From contig JAYZDF010000059.1 in the NCBI GenBank assembly GCA_036337945.1, forward strand, positions 1-7,672: DNA of 7,672 nt, read 5' to 3'. The translations under genes were made by a program, and so were the position numbers. Of this stretch, positions 1-6,700 are shown piece after piece (the stretch's first letter is position 1; each line of letters opens with the position of its first letter). Below the pieces are notes generated by a model. The model had not been told where the DNA came from. It saw only the letters and a list, made by a program, of their open reading frames with translations, and ran no database searches. The DNA comes from JAYZDF01 sp036337945. Lineage in GTDB: Bacteria; Myxococcota; Kuafuiibacteriia; Kuafuiibacteriales; Kuafuiibacteriaceae.

Positions 1-15
1 AAGGGAGCAGTCAAT

Positions 16-67
16 TCACGTACGTCAATGACAATATATTATGCAAGTGATGTTGACGTGTACGTGA
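16..67. repeat. Imperfect inverted repeat beyond the small lipoprotein gene
   Basis: The left arm TCACGTACGTCAA (16-28) matches the reverse complement of the right arm TTGACGTGTACGTGA (53-67) except for a two-base insertion. A 24-base AT-rich spacer separates the arms. The repeat lies downstream of the stop of the minus-strand gene ending at 110, so it could form a stem in that transcript's 3' region. There is no following U-run and the loop is long, so a classical intrinsic terminator is not supported. Each arm also carries ACGT cores, so a protein-binding dyad is equally possible. It may also relate to a gene left of the window. Confidence 0.4.
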
Positions 68-101
68 GGCGAATGATCGGTATAGCATATACCTTAGAAC
101 A

Positions 102-116
102 AGAGTAAATTACTCT
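102..116. repeat. 15-bp palindrome over a stop codon
   Basis: AGAGTAA-A-TTACTCT is a perfect inverted repeat of 7-base arms around one central base. It spans the TAA stop (110-112) of the minus-strand lipoprotein gene. A one-base loop cannot form an RNA hairpin with the full stem, so a DNA-binding site or chance are the readings. No function is assigned. Confidence 0.3.
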
Positions 117-562
117 ACGGTCCAAAATTTACTGAGAAGCAACTTAGGCGGTTTATGTTTCTCTAGCCTTCCTCGAATGACATAGGTTTTTCCAAACTCA
201 AACGGATGGCACTCGATTTTGTTAAGCGGGCCTTTACAGCGAATATCTTTATAATCCCAGGTACCACCCAAAATCATAGGCCAATCATCAGCACTCTCTA
301 TCTTTTTTCCGGGATCAATGACCATGGGGCCTTTGCAGAACTGGCAATCCTTGCAATATGTTTTCCATTCTCCGCTCTCAGTATCTTGACGACAGCGTGC
401 ACCGGAAACAATTTTTGTTCGAATCGTAATTGTTTTGCCGTAGTGAAAATCTATATCGCTGAGTATCTCCTCTACCGGGACTCCTTTGGGAGGTCCGCAC
501 GCAATCAAAAAAAGCGAACAGAGTATCAATAGAGCCGACTTCATCCAATTCGAAATATTCAT
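110..562 (-). CDS. Small Cys-rich lipoprotein, probably OB-fold-like
   Basis: I do not recognise a named family. Starting at 562 (MNISNWMKSALL) gives a compact signal peptide with lipobox LIAC, lipidated at Cys22 of this product. The open frame continues upstream to 622, with other ATGs at 583 and 580, but neither the extension nor any candidate has a strong ribosome site; 562 is chosen for signal-peptide length. The product is 150 residues. The mature part reads like a small beta-barrel of OB type. A GKTITIRTKIV strand follows a short helix (VEEILSD), and the end has FGKTYVIRGRLE and KLLLSKFWTVE strands. Six further cysteines include a C-x2-C-x2-C cluster (CKDCQFC), which could form disulfides or bind metal. 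It lies 49 bases downstream of the CBM9-type gene on the same strand and is probably co-transcribed. The gene is surely coding; the fold is an inference from pattern only. Confidence 0.75.
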   Translation of the reverse strand: MNISNWMKSALLILCSLFLIACGPPKGVPVEEILSDIDFHYGKTITIRTKIVSGARCRQDTESGEWKTYCKDCQFCKGPMVIDPGKKIESADDWPMILGGTWDYKDIRCKGPLNKIECHPFEFGKTYVIRGRLEKHKPPKLLLSKFWTVE

Positions 563-611
563 GAGCTTTTCGAGAGACATCATTGAGGACGTCTCAACCC
601 TTGGCAACAAC

Positions 612-1946
612 TCATGGCCCAAATTTCATCCGTCCGAACCGGAAAACATTATGAAAGTCGCCAACATTGGGCGGAGACCAAGCGGTGTACTCACCCTTCA
701 GTTTACCGTTCTCACGGTATTTTTCGATGCGAAACGCGTTCATACGCCATTCGTCGCCGGGCTTTGGCGGGTGCTTAGCCCATTTCATTTTTGCGAATGG
801 AACAATCCATTCACTGATATAACCGACATCTTTGTCGTTTCCTTGATTGAGCGTACCTTGAACAGTTGTGCCCACCCGCTGCTCCGCGTTGTAGCTGACA
901 TCCATACCTTGTCGTCGCCCTGTAAAGGCAGCGTCGAAGATCACTCCTTTTGGCGACGCTTGGAGCTCGAAATAGGGTCCGATATTTGGCGCTTGGGCAT
1001 GAGGCATAATAAACAGTTCAACGGCCTCGTGGTTATAGATGGGATCATCTCGTTTCTGATATACGCAGCTGACATCGTGATCTTCTGCCTCAAATGAAAC
1101 GTACAGGTTGTTTGCGTCGTAAAGGAGTCGGAGCTTTGTTCCGTATTTGTGTAAGACCTGTCGTCCGAGAGAGTCCGAAAAAGTGAGGACGGGTGCTTTC
1201 TTCCAGTCTTCCTCATTCAGCTGTCCGTCAGCAGAAATCGTCGCCGTTGTGCGCGGAATGATCACCGCTTGCAAGTTGTCCTGTCCGGCTGTCTTCTGCT
1301 TTATTGGGAGAGTCCTTTTGTATCCAGCTGTAGAGAGGGTTGCGATCTTTGCCCGATCCTTTCCGTCGTTTTGCCCAGGTCGACCAAATACTGTCAGCCG
1401 ATCTGAGTCTTTGAACAGACCAGCAAAGAGTTCTATCTGCTTGCCCTCGGCCTCTGGTGGTAAGCGGAAAAAGTGACGCACCATCATGATTTTTCCTTCG
1501 GGCCATTGACTGGTTCCGCGTTTGTTTTCGGGATCGGGGAATAGGTCCTCAACAACAACTCTTGCTTTGCTAGGAGTTTCCCCGTGTAAAAATATCATCA
1601 GGTCCCGGCCAACACGGTGATGACTCCTAAAATAGTAAGTAATTTCAATGTTTTGCCCGATTTTTATATTACTCTCTGGCTCGATATCGACCCCGAGCAG
1701 ATCGATTCGTCCTTTGCCGTCGCGATCCAAAAAACGAATGTCGAGTTTTTTTTGGGGTTGGGCGGTTTCGATTTCCTGGACAGAAATCGAGCGTTTCGAT
1801 TCGCAAGCTATGGAAAAGACGAGCACTCCATAAATCGCCCAAATTGCCAAAGGTCGTTTTCGGCACGTTCGGGAAGCCCTAGACCATCTCGTTGTATGGT
1901 CGGAAAACGAGCCAAATTTGGAGAATAATTTCAAAAAAATCGACAT
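612..1946 (-). CDS. Lipoprotein with C-terminal CBM9-like domain
   Basis: The chosen start (MSIFLKLF) gives 444 residues. A basic stretch (CRKRP) leads into a hydrophobic segment LAIWAIYGVLVFSIAC, with the putative lipidated Cys at residue 48; serine at -3 makes this lipobox slightly atypical. Residues about 69-190 form a beta-rich domain (NIEITYYF, DLMIFLHG, KQIELFAGLF) that I cannot name. Residues about 233-444 match the CBM9/DOMON-like sandwich: DGQLNEEDWKKAP, TKLRLLYDANNLYVSFEAED, NHEAVELFIMP, PYFELQASPKG, SEWIVPFAKM, and FRFGRMKF at the end. Such domains bind sugars or act as substrate-binding modules; no catalytic domain is visible. It is the first gene of a minus-strand pair. Other starts are ATG 1961 and GTG 2105; the sequence added by the latter looks non-coding. 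GAAG five bases before 1946 is a weak ribosome site. The n-region before the hydrophobic core is unusually long from any start. Confidence 0.85.
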   Translation of the reverse strand: MSIFLKLFSKFGSFSDHTTRWSRASRTCRKRPLAIWAIYGVLVFSIACESKRSISVQEIETAQPQKKLDIRFLDRDGKGRIDLLGVDIEPESNIKIGQNIEITYYFRSHHRVGRDLMIFLHGETPSKARVVVEDLFPDPENKRGTSQWPEGKIMMVRHFFRLPPEAEGKQIELFAGLFKDSDRLTVFGRPGQNDGKDRAKIATLSTAGYKRTLPIKQKTAGQDNLQAVIIPRTTATISADGQLNEEDWKKAPVLTFSDSLGRQVLHKYGTKLRLLYDANNLYVSFEAEDHDVSCVYQKRDDPIYNHEAVELFIMPHAQAPNIGPYFELQASPKGVIFDAAFTGRRQGMDVSYNAEQRVGTTVQGTLNQGNDKDVGYISEWIVPFAKMKWAKHPPKPGDEWRMNAFRIEKYRENGKLKGEYTAWSPPNVGDFHNVFRFGRMKFGP

Positions 1947-1963
1947 GAAATCTTCATACATCG

Positions 1964-1984
1964 GTCTGCCGTCGTACGACAGAC
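1964..1984. repeat. Dyad in the leader of the CBM9 lipoprotein gene
   Basis: The arms GTCTG-TCGT and ACGA-CAGAC pair with a three-base bulge (1969-1971). The core GTCGTACGAC (1971-1980) is a perfect 10-bp palindrome. It sits 18 bases upstream of the chosen minus-strand start at 1946 and directly before the alternative start at 1961. It could affect translation initiation or bind a regulator. Confidence 0.35.
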
Positions 1985-2128
1985 TAAGTTTTGAAGCGCA
2001 TGATGCCCCCTGGACAGGCGTCGTATGCTTGCAAAGCCTTCGTTGACCGTATGGCTCGAGGGTGCTAGCGGCTCGTCTGTCATTGGTTAGGTCCGGGTGC
2101 GACACTCTCGCATTAGTCGCCGTTACAT

Positions 2129-2158
2129 ATCTTACGATTTTGGGATCGTAAGTATGAA
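2129..2158 (-). promoter_or_regulatory. Weak sigma70-like promoter candidate for the lipoprotein pair
   Basis: On the minus strand, TTCATA (2153-2158) and TAAGAT (2129-2134) are separated by 18 bases. Each matches the -35 or -10 consensus at four of six positions. The 2131-2152 dyad fills the spacer and overlaps the -10, as an operator would. Matches this weak are common by chance. Confidence 0.22.
2131..2152. repeat. Perfect 8-bp dyad, operator-like
   Basis: CTTACGAT (2131-2138) and ATCGTAAG (2145-2152) are perfect inverted repeats around the six-base spacer TTTGGG. A U-run follows on neither strand and both flanking genes read away from it, so a terminator is unlikely. The symmetry and spacing fit a dimeric DNA-binding protein. 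A further copy of the half-site, TACGATTT, lies at 2222-2229. Confidence 0.5.
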
Positions 2159-2180
2159 ATAGCAGCTAAGGATCAACCCA

Positions 2181-2212
2181 ACGTGTGAAATAGTACAAAT
2201 ATTTCCACACGT
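2181..2212. repeat. Long stem-loop, 12 pairs with one bulge
   Basis: ACGTGTG-AAATA (2181-2192) pairs with TATTT-C-CACACGT (2200-2212), leaving one bulged C at 2205 and a seven-base loop GTACAAA. It lies about 100 bases upstream of the barrel gene start, in the probable promoter or 5' leader. The divergent gene arrangement argues against a terminator, since no gene ends here. An operator or a structured 5' leader element is more likely. Confidence 0.5.
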
Positions 2213-2299
2213 CGTGATTGGTACGATTTCTGCTTACCTGGAACAGGGACGCAGTCTGACCGTATCAGAATGCACACCGGATGAGTGTGCAGCGTGAGA

Positions 2300-2304
2300 G
2301 GGAG
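2300..2304 (+). promoter_or_regulatory. Ribosome site that favours a TTG start
   Basis: GGGAG ends 10 bases before TTG 2315. The upstream in-frame GTG codons at 2285 and 2294 have no comparable purine motif before them. This supports starting the barrel protein at 2315, which also gives a normal-length signal peptide. Confidence 0.45.
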
Positions 2305-2314
2305 AAAAAAGGCT

Positions 2315-3757
2315 TTGGAGAAAAACAACCTACGCCGAAACCTAAGATTGGGAAACCGCCTTATCAGTATGGGGCTGTGTGCAACTCTTTGTGTGTTGGG
2401 GGCAAACTTCGCGTCCGCGCAATCGACAGAAGAAAACGCGTCCTCTGCCATGGACGAGCTTTCGAACATGGAAGCAGGCCAAGCGCCCACATCAACGACA
2501 TCTGCGCCTGCGACATCCGCGCCTGCGACAAAAACATCTACTGCTGGTGGGGAAGCGATCGAAACCGAAGCAAACCCGGTTCCCGCCGTCACTGAGCCAG
2601 CCGCGACAAAAGAACAGGCAACTCCCAAAACGACCGAAGCGACCAAGGCGGTTGACGTGCCTAAAGCACCCGACGCGAACCAGCCGGCGGCATCAGCGGA
2701 CACAAAGGAATCATCGGGCACGGTTGTAAAAGCTGACGCGTCCGCCAAGAAAGGCGGGAAGGCGGGAATGATTTATGACCCGACTCACCCGGACGCTGAT
2801 GCAAATGGATATGTTTCCACCAAACCAGCGAAGCCTTGGCGAATCAACTTAGGGCTAAGCCAAAGCCTTGGTGCCGGCGCTTTTGTGTCCGATAAATTCG
2901 CTCGCACCACATCGTACGGATACCGCGTCTCATTTGGTGGCTCGTACAAACTTAGTAATATGTTTCGTGGCTCTGTCGGAGGGTCATTTGATCAGAATTT
3001 AACCACGACGTATAACGACCTCGGAACCGTGCCTCGGCAGTTTTTCTTCCGTGACATCCGATTCGGTGTAAGAACCAGTACTTTTTACAAAGAAAAGATC
3101 ACCGGTATTACCGTCAGCGCCTCTGGATTTTTCACCCTCCCAACCTCTAAGCCTTCTATTTCGACGGGACGTATTACGCTCGCGGGTGCCACCGGTATCT
3201 TCATCCGGAATTTCGCAAATGTCGGCCCAGGTAACTTGACTCTCATTTTCACGAGCGGATTTTCCGGTGCTCTTGGTGCAGCTACGCCAAAGATTAGCCC
3301 AAGTGATGCGCCATCGATCTTCAATAGCTGTAACGATTTTACGTTGAGCGGAGACGCCTGCCAGACTCAGAACCCAAATCTTGCGTACAACTTTGCGAAC
3401 CGCTTTATCGCGGCCTACTCATTTTTGAAAAAATTCAATCTTACGGGATGGTTCGGATTTTCAAACTCTGTCTTCCGAGACATCACCGACAGCCCATTGG
3501 ATGCCATCGAGTACGACGTTCGCGAGAGCGATTTTGCTGTCGACCAACCACAGCGTTTCGACACAGTGAACAGTGGCCTCGAACTCGGTTACGGCGTCAA
3601 TAACAACATTTCTTTAGCGTTGGGTGCATCAACAGTGATGAACCCGTTTATCCAACGAGAGGATAATCAGTGGGGACTTCGATTTGTCCTCTGGGACACG
3701 GAGACAACGTCCAATAACCTCTCATCATTATATTTCAATATTAATTATTTATACTAG
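2315..3757 (+). CDS. Outer-membrane beta-barrel protein with Ala/Pro/Thr-rich linker
   Basis: From TTG 2315 the product has 480 residues; GTG 2285 is an in-frame alternative adding ten. The N-terminus (EKNNLRRNLRLGNRLISMG) and a hydrophobic core (LCATLCVLGANFASA) form a Sec signal peptide, probably cut after residue 35 (ASA|Q). Residues about 36-150 are a low-complexity linker rich in Ala, Thr, Pro, Lys and Glu. From about residue 173 to the end come alternating amphipathic strands with Gly and aromatics (WRINLGLSQSLG, YRVSFGGSYKL, LYFNINYLY). The final Tyr fits the BAM-recognised C-terminal signal. The only two mature cysteines (residues 339 and 349) lie between predicted strands, probably in a disulfide-closed loop. 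The role may be transport or anchoring; no substrate can be named. The metalloprotease gene follows in the same frame after 39 bases, so co-transcription is likely. Reading as a beta-barrel is confident, the family is not. Confidence 0.87.
   Translation: MEKNNLRRNLRLGNRLISMGLCATLCVLGANFASAQSTEENASSAMDELSNMEAGQAPTSTTSAPATSAPATKTSTAGGEAIETEANPVPAVTEPAATKEQATPKTTEATKAVDVPKAPDANQPAASADTKESSGTVVKADASAKKGGKAGMIYDPTHPDADANGYVSTKPAKPWRINLGLSQSLGAGAFVSDKFARTTSYGYRVSFGGSYKLSNMFRGSVGGSFDQNLTTTYNDLGTVPRQFFFRDIRFGVRTSTFYKEKITGITVSASGFFTLPTSKPSISTGRITLAGATGIFIRNFANVGPGNLTLIFTSGFSGALGAATPKISPSDAPSIFNSCNDFTLSGDACQTQNPNLAYNFANRFIAAYSFLKKFNLTGWFGFSNSVFRDITDSPLDAIEYDVRESDFAVDQPQRFDTVNSGLELGYGVNNNISLALGASTVMNPFIQREDNQWGLRFVLWDTETTSNNLSSLYFNINYLY
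2498..2527 (+). repeat. Two 15-bp in-frame tandem units
   Basis: ACATCTGCGCCTGCG is followed directly by ACATCCGCGCCTGCG, which differs at one base. Each unit encodes TSAPA within the barrel protein's linker. Its 15-base size keeps the frame, so copy number could vary without breaking the gene. Confidence 0.6.
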
Positions 3758-3781
3758 ATCATGAAAAGTGCAGTGAACAAC

Positions 3782-3790
3782 AAGGAAGGA
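3782..3790 (+). promoter_or_regulatory. Strong ribosome site for the metalloprotease
   Basis: AAGGAAGGA ends six bases before ATG 3797. It decides between this start and the in-frame ATG at 3761, which has no purine-rich motif upstream and would place twelve extra residues before the signal peptide. Confidence 0.75.
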
Positions 3791-3796
3791 AATCGA

Positions 3797-6700
3797 ATGA
3801 ATACGAAGTCCAAAATCCTCGGATTTCTCGGCGGCGCCAGCATGGTGCTCCTAGGAATGGGGACTACTGGTTGCGGCAATCGTAACCCAGATATCAACAC
3901 CGTGCAGCCTGGCTACGTGAAGAAGTCCATCTTCACCACCGGTGACGAATGGTACATGCGACGTACCATCGTAAAGAGTGAAACGACGAACCGGTATGCA
4001 GTTGAGGGGCAGGGCGACATCATCCTGGACCGCGTTAAGTTTCGCATCGAACAGAACGTTCTGATCGCATACCGTGCGTACGAAGCGATTCCTGGTTCGC
4101 AAGACCAAGAGCGCGAAGGCAAACGCAATTTCGAGGGTTCTATTCTCGCGAGTTGGCCGATCATCAATCACTTCGATATTGTTCGCCGTTACAACGCGCA
4201 AACGGGTGAAGAGTTCAATCAGATCTCTGAGAATACCTTCGACCGGCACTGGTACGAACGAGACTACATGCGCGTAGACTTCTCGCGCAATCTCGTGAAT
4301 GGAACCATTGCATCCGGACGAAGTGCTTATGACTTCCCAGTAGAATTCCTCTCTACCGGAAGCTACTTCCAACACTGCGATGCGAATCCAAACGATATCT
4401 TCTGCTCTCGATTCACCGATGACACGATTGATATCGTCGACAAATCCTTCCTAGGTATGGATTTGATCAATTGCGCAGCTTTCGTTGGCTACTCATACTC
4501 TGGTTATCAAAACTGCGGCTTCGGCGAGGCAATGGTTCGAACCAACTTTACCCGCATCAAAGAGCCTTCAGATTTTATCCCTCGCGATTACCCAGAATCT
4601 TATGTTCGCACCGGACCTGATGGAAAACCAATTTACGACGAAGAAACCGGCGAAGTTCTTCGTGAGCAAATCTACGAACGGTTTGGTTTCTTCCGACTAG
4701 AAGTTCCAACCTACGACCGTGGTTACGGCACGACTCAGTCTGGACGTCTATTCCGCGCTCTCATCTTTAACCTCTGGGAAAACCACACTGACGCCGCGGG
4801 CAACGAACTCCCCTACGCGCAGCGGACGCCAAAACCCATCATTTATTATCTAAACGCCGAATACCCACCTCGCTGGCGTCAAGCTGCGAAAGAGGTCGGT
4901 GACGATTACAACCGCGTCTACAGCGAAATGGTCGCTGACATGATGGGCAAGAGCGTTTCCGAAATTCCAGACATGTTCCAGGTTCGGGACAACGACTGTA
5001 ATGAAGGGAATATTCGAGCCTTTGTTACGTCGAGCAGTGAAGACCTTCTACCTGTCATCAAGCGCGGTGTTTGCTCTGCTGATGAAGAATGCAGCAATCC
5101 TCTCGACCGTATTGGTATCGGTAACCTCAAGAAAGTCTGTACTGTTCTCGAGAACGCGACTCGTGACCCTGAAACCCGCATCCCAGCATTCGATTGGCAG
5201 CGCGAAGGTGACTCCAAGTACAATATGATGGTCTGGCTCAACAATCCACAGCAATCGGGTTGGGGTGGTTACGGACCAATGTACGCAGATGCTAGAACTG
5301 GTGAAACCGTTTCTGCAGCGGCACACATCCGTGGCTTTTCTTACGAGCGTGCCGCGGCGAACATTGCCGACTACATCGAATTCATCAACGACAAGAAGAC
5401 GATTGAAGAAGTTATTTACGGGCAAGACATCCGTAAACAAGCGTCACGCACTGCTTCTCGAGTAGCTCGTATGTCGAACGAACTTGTGAGCCCCGACGCT
5501 ATCGCTCGTATCGACGGACGCATGGCTCGATTGGGTGAGAATGTGGACGAGCTTCTTCCTAAACTCGATCCAAATTCTCAAAGCAACCGTCTAAAGAGAA
5601 TTGAGGGTACACAGCTAGAAGCTGACCTTGTTGATCCATTGATCGCTCAACTCGTCACAGATGGTAAATGGCGTCCAGGCGACGAGATGTCCGACGAACT
5701 TCGTTATCGCGCGTCACATCGCGGATGGACCGAAGTTGAAAACCCACTGTCTGAACTCAACGAACGAAATCGTCAGGCCCTAACGAATGCGGGCTTCTGC
5801 TTCCTGGACCATGATTTTGATCCTCACTGGGCAGGTCTTGCACTTCAACTCAAAGATTTAGACCGTGAAGACATTTATGAGTTCGTCGGTAACATGATGG
5901 TCAAACACGTTCTGGCACACGAAGTAGGACATAACGTCGGTCTCGCTCATAACTTCGAAGGCTCATACGATGCCTTGAACTATGACGACGATTTTTGGGC
6001 GGTTCACTGGAGTACTCCAGAAGAACGTGTTGCCAACCGCTATGACGAAAAACGTAACACCACGGTCATGGAATACATGTCCGCGAAGGGTGCATTTACG
6101 CCAGAGCTAGGAAAGTACGATATTGCGGCTCTTCGTTTTGCTTATGCGAACCAGGTTCAAGTCTTCAACAAGACGGATGTCGACGGCGGAACGAACTTCC
6201 GACGATGGCGTTATCGCTCAGACTACAACAAGATTCCTGAGTACCTTTGTGCAGGCAACGCGAACGCTCTTGATTCAGCACTTGGAAATGGTCAAAGCCC
6301 TTGTACTTCTGTTGAAGAGCAACAAGCCCTTATCAAGGACCGTTCTTGGGTAAACTTTGACCCTCAGAACCCTCCAGCGAACGAAGTTCCGTATCTGTTC
6401 TGCGACAACTACTACAATCGCCGGACGCCGTTCTGTGCGACCTTCGATTTTGGCTCAAGCCAGCGAGAAATCTTCGCGAACTACTACTCAATGTGGCGCG
6501 ATTACTTCTTCTTCAACAACTTCGTACGTGACCGCTTGTCACCACTCGCGTGGTCACCGAATCAGGCGATCTTCTCTGTGTACTACGCGATGATTCACTG
6601 GTCGACTGTGGGGCAGTACTACTACTTCTTCCAAGCGTTCGACCCATCATTCAAGGGTACAGACCTCGAAGCAGACATGCTTACCACGGTATTCCAAGGT

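Larger units (their letters stand above)
1947..2314. promoter_or_regulatory. Divergent intergenic region with three dyads
   Basis: This 368-base stretch separates the minus-strand lipoprotein pair from the plus-strand barrel-metalloprotease pair, so both transcripts should start here. I see no gene in it. It contains inverted repeats at 1964-1984, 2131-2152 and 2181-2212. The half-site TACGATTT of the middle dyad recurs at 2222-2229. No convincing sigma70 promoter is visible for the plus strand; a weak candidate exists for the minus strand. The density of dyads suggests binding sites for regulators or structured leaders. Confidence 0.6.

Noticed and set aside
486..1097. 203-codon plus-strand open frame
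   Set aside because: It lies antisense mostly inside the CBM9 lipoprotein gene, whose reverse-strand product has clear domain motifs. The plus-strand product shows no recognisable signal or domain.
1947..2105. N-terminal extension of the CBM9 lipoprotein to GTG 2105
   Set aside because: The added residues have no signal-peptide character and would push the lipobox Cys to residue 101. No good ribosome site precedes the GTG.
2131..2212. Dyads as intrinsic terminators
   Set aside because: No gene ends next to them, both neighbours read away, and no U-run follows either stem on either strand.
2173..2748. 191-codon minus-strand open frame rich in Ala, Val and Ser
   Set aside because: It mirrors the Ala/Thr/Pro-rich linker of the barrel gene and runs through the divergent dyads. 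The composition is what the complement of that linker would give.
3761..3796. Alternative in-frame ATG start for the metalloprotease
   Set aside because: No ribosome site precedes it, while AAGGAAGGA is well placed for ATG 3797, which also gives a standard lipoprotein signal peptide.
3851..4375. 174-codon minus-strand open frame
   Set aside because: It is antisense to the N-terminal part of the metalloprotease and has no supporting motif. The same applies to minus-strand frames at 4918-5244, 5048-5440 and 7395-7631.
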